A stretch of 64,000 nt of DNA. Origin: Pseudomonadota bacterium. Lineage in GTDB: Bacteria > Pseudomonadota > Gammaproteobacteria > Burkholderiales > Methylophilaceae. Below, in pieces: positions 38,982-48,305 of this stretch (within the stretch, counting starts at the first letter, position 1; each line of letters opens with the position of its first letter). The notes under the pieces are model-generated. The model had not been told where the DNA came from and made no database searches. It saw nothing but the letters and a program-made list of their open reading frames with translations. The DNA is taken from the NCBI GenBank assembly GCA_029563075.1, contig JAKQTN010000050.1:1-64000 (forward strand), written 5' to 3'. The position numbers and the translations under genes are program-made.

Positions 38982-39887
38982 ATGAACAAGCTCACTCAAT
39001 ACTTCCGCGGTTTGTTTCAAGGCAATAAACTCGTCATTGGGATCCCGTACGGCTGGTTTATCCTGCTGGTAGCAATTCCGCTGCTGATTGTGCTAAAGAT
39101 CAGCGTATCTGAGATGCAGGCCACCTCAGTTTCCAGCATGATTAGCTGGAGCGAGGGCTGGCCGACCCTCAAGCTCAATTTCGCGAGCTATCAGTTTATT
39201 GCCAGCGATGCACTATATGTTAAAACTTACTTTTCGTCCATCAAGTACGCATTTCTCACTACCGTTCTGTGTTTGGCCATTGGTTATCCGTTTGCCTACT
39301 TCATGGCGCGCTCACCCAAGCATCTGCAGCCCATGCTGCTCATGCTGATTATGCTGCCGTTCTGGACCTCGTTTTTATTGCGTATTTATGCCTGGAAAAC
39401 TTTATTGGTGAGTAACGGCGTCATCAATAATGCGCTCATGAGTTTGGGGATTATCGATGCGCCGCTGGCGATGATGAATAATTCTTTTTCATTGGTTGTG
39501 GGCATGGTGTATTCCTACTTGCCATTTATGATTTTGCCTTTATATGCCAATCTGTCCAAAATGGATTTGCGTTATCTCGAAGCGGCGGCGGACTTGGGCA
39601 CCAGTCCTTTCAAGGCATTCTGGCTGATTACGGTGCCGCTTTCAAAAGCGGGCATTATTGCGGGCTCCATGCTGGTGTTTATCCCGGCAGTGGGCGAGTT
39701 TGTGATTCCAGAGTTGTTAGGCGGTCCTGATACTTTAATGATTGGCCGCGTATTATGGGATGAGTTCTTTAGCAATAACGATTGGCCGATGGCAGCCGCT
39801 GTGGCGGTGGTGATGATACTGATTATTCTAGTCCCGATGGCGATTTTAAATAAAGCGGAAGCGAAGCTAAAGGAGGCTAAATCATGA
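38982..39887 (+). CDS. potH: Putrescine ABC transporter permease
   Basis: 301 residues, six membrane helices. EAA loop YLEAAADLGTSPFKAFWLITVPL; LPFWTSFLLRIYAWKTLL is the PotB/PotH hallmark. Ends overlapping potI by 4 bases (ATGA). Confidence 0.95.
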   Translation: MNKLTQYFRGLFQGNKLVIGIPYGWFILLVAIPLLIVLKISVSEMQATSVSSMISWSEGWPTLKLNFASYQFIASDALYVKTYFSSIKYAFLTTVLCLAIGYPFAYFMARSPKHLQPMLLMLIMLPFWTSFLLRIYAWKTLLVSNGVINNALMSLGIIDAPLAMMNNSFSLVVGMVYSYLPFMILPLYANLSKMDLRYLEAAADLGTSPFKAFWLITVPLSKAGIIAGSMLVFIPAVGEFVIPELLGGPDTLMIGRVLWDEFFSNNDWPMAAAVAVVMILIILVPMAILNKAEAKLKEAKS

Positions 39888-40729
39888 GTCAGGCCTCAAA
39901 TAAGCTCTTTGCCAAGGGCTGGATGTTCGCGGTTTATGCGTTTTTATATTTACCCATTATCACGCTCGTTGTGTTTTCATTTAATGATTCCAAGCTGGTC
40001 ACCGTTTGGTCACATGCCAGTATGCGTTGGTACAGTGCATTAATGGAAGACAGTGATTTGATTGCAGCGGTATTTTTATCGTTAAAAATTGCTTTTTTAT
40101 CCGCGCTCATGTCGGTGTTTTTTGGCACATTCACGGCTTTTGCACTGCATCGTTACACGCACTTTCGCGGGCGCGCTCTGCTTTCTTCTATGGCCAGCAC
40201 CCCGCTAGTGATGCCTGATGTAATTGTGGGTTTGTCATTGCTATTAATGCTGGTTTCCATCCAGCACTGGCTGGGTTTCCCAGAGCGAGGCCTGTTTACC
40301 ATATTGCTTGGACATGCGCTGTTAGGCACCGCCTATGCGGCGGTAGTAGTGACTTCCCGCTTGCGAGAAATGGATAGCAGGTTAGACGAGGCCGCCATGG
40401 ACCTGGGCTGCAAACCATGGCAGGTGTTTACATTGGTGACTTTGCCATTGTTAACGCCATCGCTTGTTTCGGCGTTTTTACTGACCTTCACGCTTTCGTT
40501 TGATGATGTCGTGCTGTCTTCATTCTTGTCTGGACCAGGCTATTCCACGATGCCGATGGTGATTTTCTCGCGTGCCAGGCTGGGCTTAAATCCTACCATC
40601 AATGCGGTGGCCACCGTGACCATCGTTGTCGTGACTATCGCCGTTGTGGCATCGAGTTTTTACCAGTCGCATCAGGAGCGCAAACGCAAACGTGAAATGG
40701 CGCTTGCCTACAGCGATGCGAATAAATAA
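39884..40729 (+). CDS. potI: Putrescine ABC transporter permease
   Basis: 281 residues, six membrane helices. EAA loop LDEAAMDLGCKPWQVFTLVTLPL; STPLVMPDVIVGLSLLLML is typical of PotC/PotI. Coupled to potH and followed 11 bases later by gabD. Confidence 0.95.
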   Translation: MSQASNKLFAKGWMFAVYAFLYLPIITLVVFSFNDSKLVTVWSHASMRWYSALMEDSDLIAAVFLSLKIAFLSALMSVFFGTFTAFALHRYTHFRGRALLSSMASTPLVMPDVIVGLSLLLMLVSIQHWLGFPERGLFTILLGHALLGTAYAAVVVTSRLREMDSRLDEAAMDLGCKPWQVFTLVTLPLLTPSLVSAFLLTFTLSFDDVVLSSFLSGPGYSTMPMVIFSRARLGLNPTINAVATVTIVVVTIAVVASSFYQSHQERKRKREMALAYSDANK

Positions 40730-40740
40730 CAGGCAGCTCC

Positions 40741-42207
40741 ATGACACTAAAATTGAATCATACAACGTTACTTCGGTCTGGCAGCACTTGGCTGGCGGGT
40801 GCTTGGGTCGGGGCGGATTCTGGTGAGAAAATCGCTGTAACCAACCCTGCAAACGGGCGGGTTGTCTGTGAAGTGCCGCGCATGGGTCGTGCCGAAACTG
40901 AGCGCGCAATTGTTGCTGCCGAAGCCGCGCAAAAAACTTGGAAAACGCTTACCGCACAGGCCCGCGCGGTGATTCTGAGGCGCTGGTTTGATTTAATTAT
41001 TCAGCATCGCGAAGATCTGGCGCAGATTCTCACGGCAGAGCAGGGCAAGCCGCTGGCAGAAGCACGCGGCGAAATCACTTATGGTGCCAGCTTTATCGAG
41101 TGGTTCGCCGAAGAAGCCAAGCGTGTGTATGGTGAGGTGATTCCGTCACCAGCAAGCGACCGCCGTCTGCTGGTGATTAAGCAGCCGATAGGCGTAACGG
41201 CCGCCATCACGCCATGGAACTTCCCTGTGGCCATGATCACGCGTAAAGCGGCGCCTGCACTTGCGGTAGGCTGCTCCATGATCATCAAACCGGCCGAACA
41301 AACGCCGCTTTCTGCTATCGCTTTGGCGGTGTTGGCCGAAGAAGCAGGTGTGCCAGCAGGTGTGCTGCAAGTCATTACCGGCAAGGCGCGCGAAATCGGC
41401 GCAGTGATGTGCGAAAGCCCGATTGTGACCAAGCTTTCATTTACGGGCTCCACCGAAGTCGGCCGCATTTTAATGCGCCAGTGTGCCGATACCATCAAAA
41501 AACTTTCGCTGGAATTGGGCGGCAATGCGCCGTTCATCGTGTTTGACGATGCCGATCTGGATGCCGCGGTAGATGGTGCCATGATCAGCAAATTCCGCAA
41601 TGCCGGCCAAACCTGCGTGTGCGCCAATCGGCTGTTTGTGCAGGATGGCGTATTTGATGCGTTTACCAAAAAACTAGCGGCCAAAGTCGGCCAGCTTGAG
41701 GTCGGCGAAGGCACAGCAGATGGTGTGACGCAAGGCCCGCTCATTGATAGTGCCGCCGTCGAGAAAATAGAAAGCCATGTGGCGGACGCCGTCAAAAAAG
41801 GCGCAAAACTTGTGCAGGGCGGCAAGCGCCATAACCTGGGCGGCACATTTTTTGAGCCGACCGTGTTGGCGGATGTGACTGCAGATAGCATGATTTTCCG
41901 CGAAGAGACTTTTGGCCCGGTGGCGCCGTTATTCCGCTTCAAGACAGATGAAGAAGTCATTGAAATGGCCAATCGCACCGAGTTCGGGTTGGCTTCGTAT
42001 TTCTACAGCCGCGATATTGGCCGCATCTGGCGCGTGGCAGAAGCGCTTGAATACGGCATGGTGGGCGTCAATACCGGCATGATTTCCAACGAAGTCGCGC
42101 CATTTGGTGGCGTGAAACAATCGGGGCTTGGGCGTGAAGGCTCTCATCACGGAATAGATGAGTACCTGGAAATCAAATATATCGCTATGGCCGGTCTAGA
42201 AAAATAA
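40741..42207 (+). CDS. gabD: Succinate-semialdehyde dehydrogenase
   Basis: 488 residues. Aldehyde dehydrogenase of the GabD group: [56 protein letters not shown], and AGQTCVCANR with catalytic Cys292. The two Cys spaced by one residue match the redox-switch loop described for GabD. Oxidises succinate semialdehyde to succinate, preferably with NADP. Confidence 0.94.
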   Translation: MTLKLNHTTLLRSGSTWLAGAWVGADSGEKIAVTNPANGRVVCEVPRMGRAETERAIVAAEAAQKTWKTLTAQARAVILRRWFDLIIQHREDLAQILTAEQGKPLAEARGEITYGASFIEWFAEEAKRVYGEVIPSPASDRRLLVIKQPIGVTAAITPWNFPVAMITRKAAPALAVGCSMIIKPAEQTPLSAIALAVLAEEAGVPAGVLQVITGKAREIGAVMCESPIVTKLSFTGSTEVGRILMRQCADTIKKLSLELGGNAPFIVFDDADLDAAVDGAMISKFRNAGQTCVCANRLFVQDGVFDAFTKKLAAKVGQLEVGEGTADGVTQGPLIDSAAVEKIESHVADAVKKGAKLVQGGKRHNLGGTFFEPTVLADVTADSMIFREETFGPVAPLFRFKTDEEVIEMANRTEFGLASYFYSRDIGRIWRVAEALEYGMVGVNTGMISNEVAPFGGVKQSGLGREGSHHGIDEYLEIKYIAMAGLEK

Positions 42208-42223
42208 AGATGGATAAATAGGC

Positions 42224-43720
42224 ATGGACTCGAAAAACATGATTGACTGGCATGCACGTGCAAAAGCACTAAAAATTGATGGCCGTGCTTTGATCAACGG
42301 CAAGCGTGTAAATGCTGTTGATGGCCAAACTTTTGAGTGTTTTTCGCCGATTGATAATCGCAAGCTCACTGATGTGGCGAGCTGCAAAGCCGCTGATGTG
42401 GATTTGGCGGTCAGCGTTGCGCGCGCAGCCTTTAACGACAGGCGCTGGGCAGGTTTGTCACCCAAAGAGCGCAAGCAAACCATGATTCGCTTTGCTGATT
42501 TGATTCTAAAAAATAAAGAAGAATTGGCATTGCTGGAAACGCTGGACATGGGTAAGCCGATTACCGCGAGTTTGAATTCGGATGTGAATTCTGCGGCCAA
42601 TACGCTGCGCTGGTTTGGTGAGGCCATCGACAAGGTTTATGACGAAATCGCGCCGACAGCAGACAATACTTTGGCCATGATTACGCGTGAGCCGATTGGA
42701 GTGGTCGGTGCAATTGTGCCGTGGAACTACCCCATGGCGATGGCCGCCTGGAAGATTGCCCCTGCCTTGGCTGCAGGCAATAGTGTGGTGCTGAAGCCCT
42801 CCGAAAAATCACCGCTCACGGCTTTGCGACTAGGTGATTTGGCCCTGGAGGCGGGCATCCCCGCAGGCGTGTTGAATGTGTTGCCCGGCTTTGGGCCAGA
42901 TGCCGGCTCACCGCTGGCCTTGCACATGGATGTGGATTGCATCGCATTTACCGGTTCGACTGCGGTAGGCAAAAAGATACAAGTAATGGCGGGGCAAAGC
43001 AACCTGAAACGTGCCTGGTGCGAGCTAGGCGGAAAATCGCCCAACATCGTGTTTGCTGATTGCGCTGATTTAGACCGCGCAGCAGAAGCCTCTGCAGGTT
43101 CTATTTTTTACAATCAGGGGGAGAGCTGCAATGCGCCTTCCCGCTTGCTAGTAGAGCGTTCTATTAAAGACGAATTTGTTAGAAAAGTGCTTGCAGAGCT
43201 TAAAAATTATCAGCCCGGAAACCCGCTGGATGCTGATACCACGATGGGCGCGCTGGTGGATTGTGGACAGATGGAAAACGTTCTTAAATATATTGCGAGC
43301 GGTAAACAACAAGGTGCAAAAATGCTGGCGGGTGGTGAGCGCGTACGCGGTGAAACGGGCGGCTTTTATATCAGCCCAACTGTGTTCGATGAAGTCACCA
43401 ATGATATGACCATTGCGGTGGAGGAAATTTTTGGCCCCGTGCTGTCGATCATCACTTTCGATACGCAGGAGGAAGCGATTCGCATCGCCAATGACACCCA
43501 TTACGGTCTGGCCGCAGCGGTATGGACGCGCGACATTTCACGTGCACATTTAGTGGCGAAAGCCTTGCGCGCAGGCACTGTGCATGTGAATAGTTACGAT
43601 GAAGACGATATTACCGTGCCGTTTGGCGGGTATAAGCAATCAGGCAATGGCCGTGATAAATCACTGCACGCGCTGGAAAAATATACCGAGCTTAAGACGA
43701 CCTGGATTCGATTGGCTTAG
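42224..43720 (+). CDS. puuC: Gamma-glutamyl-gamma-aminobutyraldehyde dehydrogenase
   Basis: 498 residues. Aldehyde dehydrogenase with VPWNYPMAMAAWKIAPALAAGN, FTGSTAVGKKIQVMAGQSNLKR, ELGGKSPNIVFADCADLDRAA and NQGESCNAPSRL (catalytic Cys302). The ADCADLD stretch fits the PuuC group. Third step of the Puu route; the enzyme may accept several aldehydes. Confidence 0.9.
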   Translation: MDSKNMIDWHARAKALKIDGRALINGKRVNAVDGQTFECFSPIDNRKLTDVASCKAADVDLAVSVARAAFNDRRWAGLSPKERKQTMIRFADLILKNKEELALLETLDMGKPITASLNSDVNSAANTLRWFGEAIDKVYDEIAPTADNTLAMITREPIGVVGAIVPWNYPMAMAAWKIAPALAAGNSVVLKPSEKSPLTALRLGDLALEAGIPAGVLNVLPGFGPDAGSPLALHMDVDCIAFTGSTAVGKKIQVMAGQSNLKRAWCELGGKSPNIVFADCADLDRAAEASAGSIFYNQGESCNAPSRLLVERSIKDEFVRKVLAELKNYQPGNPLDADTTMGALVDCGQMENVLKYIASGKQQGAKMLAGGERVRGETGGFYISPTVFDEVTNDMTIAVEEIFGPVLSIITFDTQEEAIRIANDTHYGLAAAVWTRDISRAHLVAKALRAGTVHVNSYDEDDITVPFGGYKQSGNGRDKSLHALEKYTELKTTWIRLA

Positions 43721-43748
43721 CTGAATCGATCTAAATTAAGGAAACAGG

Positions 43749-45056
43749 ATGAATAAAATGACGGATCCAATGGCCGATAATAAAAGGCTGAGCAACCAAG
43801 CCTTGCATGAGCGCCGTCTGGCTGCTACCCCGCGCGGTATCGGTGTGATGGCCAATTTTTTTATTGAGCGCGCGCTTAATTCTGAAGTGTGGGATGTAGA
43901 AGGCCGCCGCTATATTGATTTTGCGGGTGGCATTGCGGTGCTGAATACCGGACATCGCCATCCCAAGGTGGTGGCTGCGGTTGAGGCGCAATTGCAGAAA
44001 TTTACGCACACCTCCTATCAGGTGCTGCCTTATGAAAGTTATGTGACATTGGCCGAGCGCATTAATAAATTAACCCCTGGCAATCACGCCAAAAAGACCT
44101 GCTTCTTCTCAAGCGGTGCTGAAGCGGTAGAAAATGCTATTAAAATTGCGCGTGCCAGCACCGGCCGTCCCGGCATCATTGCTTTCTCCGGCGCTTTTCA
44201 TGGCCGCACCATGATGGGTTGCGCGCTTACGGGCAAGGTGGCACCGTATAAGGTTGGCTTCGGGCCGTTTCCTGCAGAGATTTACCATCTTCCGTTTCCG
44301 ATTGATATACACGGTGTCAGTGAGCAGGATTCCATCAATGCGCTGCATACCTTGTTTAAGGCAGATATAGACCCCAAGCGCGTTGCGGCGATTATTATTG
44401 AGCCGGTGCAAGGCGAGGGCGGTTTTTATGTCACGCCGCCAGCGTTGATGAGCTCATTGCGTAAAGAATGTGACGAGCATGGCATGCTGCTGATTTACGA
44501 CGAAGTGCAAACCGGCTTTGGCCGTACCGGCAAAATGTTTGCGGCAGAGCATTATGATGTGATTCCAGACATTATTACCATGGCAAAAAGCATGGCGGGT
44601 GGCACCACGTTATCCGCCGTGAGCGGCAAAGCGGAAGTGATGGACGGTCCTGCGCCTGGCGGTTTGGGTGGCACCTATGCCGGCAATCCGCTGGCGATTG
44701 CGGCGGCGCATGCGGTGATTGATATCATCGAAGAAGAGCAACTGGTTGCGCGCGCTAATTTTTTAGGCGAAAAACTGACCAATAGATTAAAAGCCGCGCA
44801 GGCCAAAGTACCGTCAATTAAAGAAATCCGTGGCTTAGGCTCGATGATTGCGGCAGAGTTTTTTGATCCAAACACGGGCGAGCCTTCAGCCGAGATTACC
44901 AAGCGCGTGCAAAAGGCAGCGCTGGATAAAGGCCTGATTTTGCTTACTTGCGGCGTATATACCAATGCGATTCGTTTTCTATACCCGCTCACAGTGCAAG
45001 ACTATGTGTTTGATGAAGCGCTGGATATTATTGACCGCGCTTTATTAAAGGCTTAA
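43749..45056 (+). CDS. gabT: 4-aminobutyrate aminotransferase
   Basis: 435 residues. Class III transaminase with GGIAVLNTGHRHPKVVAAV, FFSSGAEAVENAIKIARA, FSGAFHGRTMMGCALTGK, IYDEVQTGFGRTG and MAKSMAGG (PLP Lys280). Transfers the amino group of GABA to 2-oxoglutarate, giving succinate semialdehyde for GabD. Could equally be named puuE. Confidence 0.94.
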   Translation: MNKMTDPMADNKRLSNQALHERRLAATPRGIGVMANFFIERALNSEVWDVEGRRYIDFAGGIAVLNTGHRHPKVVAAVEAQLQKFTHTSYQVLPYESYVTLAERINKLTPGNHAKKTCFFSSGAEAVENAIKIARASTGRPGIIAFSGAFHGRTMMGCALTGKVAPYKVGFGPFPAEIYHLPFPIDIHGVSEQDSINALHTLFKADIDPKRVAAIIIEPVQGEGGFYVTPPALMSSLRKECDEHGMLLIYDEVQTGFGRTGKMFAAEHYDVIPDIITMAKSMAGGTTLSAVSGKAEVMDGPAPGGLGGTYAGNPLAIAAAHAVIDIIEEEQLVARANFLGEKLTNRLKAAQAKVPSIKEIRGLGSMIAAEFFDPNTGEPSAEITKRVQKAALDKGLILLTCGVYTNAIRFLYPLTVQDYVFDEALDIIDRALLKA

Positions 45057-45064
45057 GTAATAAA

Positions 45065-46420
45065 ATGGATGATACTGCTATAAAAACTGAAGCTATTGAG
45101 CAAGCCAAACAGCGCATGCAAGCGGCTGGCGTGCACACTGTCATCGCGCAGTTTGTGGATATTCATGGCGCAGCTAAAGGCAAATATATTCCGCTTGCGC
45201 ATTTGGACGATATTGTCGGCGCAGGTGCCGGCTTTGCCGGGCCATCGATTTGGGGCACAGGGTTGCCACGCAATGGTGCGCGTTCTGAATTTTACGGGCA
45301 AGGCGATTTAAGCACCTTGCAGCCGCTGCCGTGGATGCCAGGCTACGCGCGGATTGTGTGCAATGGCGTGGTAGATGGCAAGCCGTTTGAGGGCTGTTCG
45401 CGCCGCTTGCTGTTACGCCAGATTGCGCGTTTGCAGGCGCGCGGTTGGACACTGAATGTGGGGATAGAACCGGAATTTTTTCTGCTGCATACAGATGCAC
45501 ATGGCCGGCCGGTGCCGTGCAATAAAGACGATCAGGACAAGCCCTCTTACGATTTACAAGCGCTGTCACGTGTGCGGGATGTGTTACACCGCATGGAAAC
45601 AGGGTTAACGGCTTGTGGTTTTGACGTATTTCAGATCGATCACGAAGACGCCAGTGGGCAATATGAACTGAATTACCATTACAGCGATGCACTCAAAGCG
45701 GCCGACAATTTTATCTTGTTCAAAATGGCCGCTAGCCATATTGCCGAAGAGGTGGGCCTGATTTTTAGCCTGATGCCCAAGCCCTTTGCAGATCGCCCCG
45801 GCAGCGGCTTGCATCTGCATCTGTCACTCACAGACGCGCAGGGCAACGCCGTCATGGCGGACAAGGCAGATTCGCATGGTTTATCAAAAATCGGCCGCGA
45901 ATGCATCGCCGGTATACTATCCCACAGTCCGGCATTGGCGGCGTTTCATGCACCTTCGGTTAATTCGTACAAGCGCTTGGTGGTTGGCCGCTCACTTTCT
46001 GGCACCACTTGGGCACCCGCACACATTGCCTGGGGCTATAACAACCGCACCACTGTTGCGCGTGTGGTCGCAGGCCGCATGGAGTTCCGTTTAACTGACG
46101 GCAGCAGCAACATCTACGCGGCTTTGGCTTCCACTATTGCCGCTATGCTGGATGGCATAGAGCAGCAACTGATGCCGCCCATGCCGATAGATGAAGATAT
46201 CTATGAGTGGGATGAAACCGAGTTTAAGCGACACAGGGTTAAAACCTTGCCGCAAACACTGGGTCACGCGCTTGCGGCATTAGCGGCCGATGCTGCGCTG
46301 AACAAGGCCTTGGGTGAAAATTATGTGACGGAATATCTGGCCGTCAAAACTCCGGAGTGGCTTGATTACTGCCGTTCAGTCAGTGACTGGGAGTACCAGC
46401 GCTATCTGACCTGGCCTTGA
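45065..46420 (+). CDS. Type III glutamine synthetase-like gamma-glutamyl ligase (GlnT/GmaS-like)
   Basis: 451 residues. Glutamine-synthetase fold but of the GlnT/GmaS type: WMPGYARIVCNG, GIEPEFFLL, IDHEDASGQYELNYHYSDAL, DRPGSGLHLHLSL, WGYNNRTTVARV and GRMEFRLTDGSSNIYAA. Relatives include gamma-glutamylmethylamide synthetase of methylotrophs and GlnT of rhizobia. It is clearly not a close copy of PuuA (33610). Position 8 bases after gabT suggests it ligates glutamate to another amine (for example a polyamine, or methylamine in a methylotroph). True substrate unknown. Confidence 0.8.
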   Translation: MDDTAIKTEAIEQAKQRMQAAGVHTVIAQFVDIHGAAKGKYIPLAHLDDIVGAGAGFAGPSIWGTGLPRNGARSEFYGQGDLSTLQPLPWMPGYARIVCNGVVDGKPFEGCSRRLLLRQIARLQARGWTLNVGIEPEFFLLHTDAHGRPVPCNKDDQDKPSYDLQALSRVRDVLHRMETGLTACGFDVFQIDHEDASGQYELNYHYSDALKAADNFILFKMAASHIAEEVGLIFSLMPKPFADRPGSGLHLHLSLTDAQGNAVMADKADSHGLSKIGRECIAGILSHSPALAAFHAPSVNSYKRLVVGRSLSGTTWAPAHIAWGYNNRTTVARVVAGRMEFRLTDGSSNIYAALASTIAAMLDGIEQQLMPPMPIDEDIYEWDETEFKRHRVKTLPQTLGHALAALAADAALNKALGENYVTEYLAVKTPEWLDYCRSVSDWEYQRYLTWP

Positions 46421-46432
46421 CCCTGCTTCAAT

Positions 46433-46457
46433 TACAAGGCACTCTTGTAGTATTTTG
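46433..46457 (+). terminator. Weak terminator after the polyamine cluster
   Basis: TACAAG (46433-46438) pairs with CTTGTA (46444-46449), 5-base loop, followed by GTATTTTG. Short stem and short T-run, but correctly placed after the last gene of the series. Confidence 0.35.
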
Positions 46458-46537
46458 TATGAAAAGTATCGTAACACATTCATATCAAATGTAAATTTGC
46501 TTTTTACTGCATGCTTTTCTAAGTTAGAATAGCGCTT

Positions 46538-48277
46538 ATGCAATCATGGGTAAATCGTTTCAAACTGCCATCACGCGCTGCGATAGCGACGTTCAGTCTG
46601 CCAATTCTTGTGTCATTTGTTGCTTCACCGGCTTTCGCCGCAACCGACTTACCAGATCCTGCCAATCTGCCTCGCCTGGAAACGCAGCCCGCGCCGCCGG
46701 TGATCACCCGTCCTGAGATCGAAAGAAAGGGTGAACCCTACCCCGCGCCGTTGCAAACTAATACAGGCATTCAAGTCACCATCGACCAGCTTGCGTTTAC
46801 CGGCAACAAAAATGTCGACGCTGCTCAGTTGTCTCTGCTGCTGAAGGAGTATCTTGGGAAACCTTTAGGCATTAAAGAATTAAATACAATGACGGCATTG
46901 GTGACGCGCTATTATCGCCAACAGGGTTTCATGCTGGCAGAGGCTTATCTGCCAGAACAGGATATTACCCAAAACACACTCACCATAGCTGTAGTAGAGG
47001 GGTATTTGGGGGAGTTGAAGTTGCAGATGAAAGGCAATCTGGATGAAGCTTTCCTGAAAAGGATGGTGGCACATGAATTGGCAAGTAACGACACAATCAA
47101 AGAATCCAATCTGGTTAAAAACGTGACCCTGGTCAACTCGCTGCCTGGCGTGAAGGCAATCTCCGAGCTGTCCCCCGGGCAGGAGGTTGGTTATAGCGAC
47201 GTGTCGATAGAAGTGCAGGCGCAGCCATTTTTTTCGGGCTATGTGGCGGCCAATACCTACGGCAACCGCTTTACCGGCCGGGAAGTGCTCAATGCGGGCT
47301 TGTTTTTTAATAACCTGGCAGGCAGGGGAGACCGATTAGGACTCAATCTAAAAACCTCGAATGGCGAGCGCCAGCGCGCTGCGCAGCTCGGGTATATTAT
47401 CCCTGTACATGAAACAGGAACCCTCCTGAATCTGAATGCGGGCTATTCGGACTATCGTTTGGGCGGGGAATTTTCCATACTGGACGCATCTGGCCGCAAT
47501 GCTTATGTCAGCGCGTTTCTGGATCAGCCGATACTGAGATCCAGGCAAGGCAACCTCACCTCAAGAGTTGGGCTTTCCTACAAGGATGTTTCTGACGATG
47601 TCTCGGCATTTGCGTTAAAAAATCACCGCAGTATCAATGCCGTAGAGCTGGGATTGTTTGGCGACTGGCGCGACGCTGAGTGGAATGGATTTAACCAGCT
47701 GGGCATGAATTTAAAGCTTGCAGAGGTTAACTTTAAGAACAGCCTGGCTAAATCATTGGATGAAACCGGCGCTGATACGGCGGGGGATTTTGTTAAATAC
47801 AATCTGTTCGGATCCCGCATACAGCCTTTGTCTGCGACATATCATCTATTGCTGAGGGGTGAATATCAAGGCACAAGTAAAAACCTGGACAGTGCTGAAA
47901 AACTCGCCATCGGCGGCATCAACCGTTGGCGTGAATTCGGTGAGTTGCCGACCTCATCGGATAGGGGTCTGATTATCGGGGCCGAGTTACGGAGAGCCAT
48001 GTTGCCAATTGCAGGGTTGGCAAGCTTTTTGCCTGTATTTAAAAGTACAGAATTCAGTCCGTATGTGTTTTTTGATTATGGCAGGGGCATCATTGACCAC
48101 AACGCGTTAAGCAGTGACAACCATGTCAGGTCATCGCATTATGGTGCAGGCGTGGATGTGCAGTTTGCAAAAAAATGGATGCTGGATTTGACGGTATCGC
48201 ACCAGAAAAGCAAGGTTGAAGGTGTCGATTCAGATTCGGAAACCAGAGCATGGGGGCAGATTAGAACTGAGTTTTAG
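46538..48277 (+). CDS. Two-partner secretion outer-membrane transporter (TpsB/FhaC family)
   Basis: 579 residues. Signal peptide ending AFA (residue 34), a Pro-rich segment, a POTRA domain at about residues 80-155 (IQVTIDQLAFTGNKNVDAAQL and QGFMLAEAYLPEQD), then a C-terminal ShlB-type 16-strand barrel ending in Phe. TpsB proteins export a partner TpsA across the outer membrane without ATP. The conserved loop-6 VRGY/F motif is not canonical: the equivalent place reads INRWREFGE, keeping Arg but with Glu for Gly. The TpsA gene starts 28 bases after the stop. Confidence 0.92.
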   Translation: MQSWVNRFKLPSRAAIATFSLPILVSFVASPAFAATDLPDPANLPRLETQPAPPVITRPEIERKGEPYPAPLQTNTGIQVTIDQLAFTGNKNVDAAQLSLLLKEYLGKPLGIKELNTMTALVTRYYRQQGFMLAEAYLPEQDITQNTLTIAVVEGYLGELKLQMKGNLDEAFLKRMVAHELASNDTIKESNLVKNVTLVNSLPGVKAISELSPGQEVGYSDVSIEVQAQPFFSGYVAANTYGNRFTGREVLNAGLFFNNLAGRGDRLGLNLKTSNGERQRAAQLGYIIPVHETGTLLNLNAGYSDYRLGGEFSILDASGRNAYVSAFLDQPILRSRQGNLTSRVGLSYKDVSDDVSAFALKNHRSINAVELGLFGDWRDAEWNGFNQLGMNLKLAEVNFKNSLAKSLDETGADTAGDFVKYNLFGSRIQPLSATYHLLLRGEYQGTSKNLDSAEKLAIGGINRWREFGELPTSSDRGLIIGAELRRAMLPIAGLASFLPVFKSTEFSPYVFFDYGRGIIDHNALSSDNHVRSSHYGAGVDVQFAKKWMLDLTVSHQKSKVEGVDSDSETRAWGQIRTEF

Positions 48278-48305
48278 AAAAAATAATAAAACTTGGGAGC
48301 AGGAC

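Noticed and set aside
48216-48305. Upstream extension of tpsA into tpsB
   Set aside because: The signal peptide begins at the ATG at 48306 behind GGGAGCAGGAC; the extension is out-of-frame tpsB sequence.
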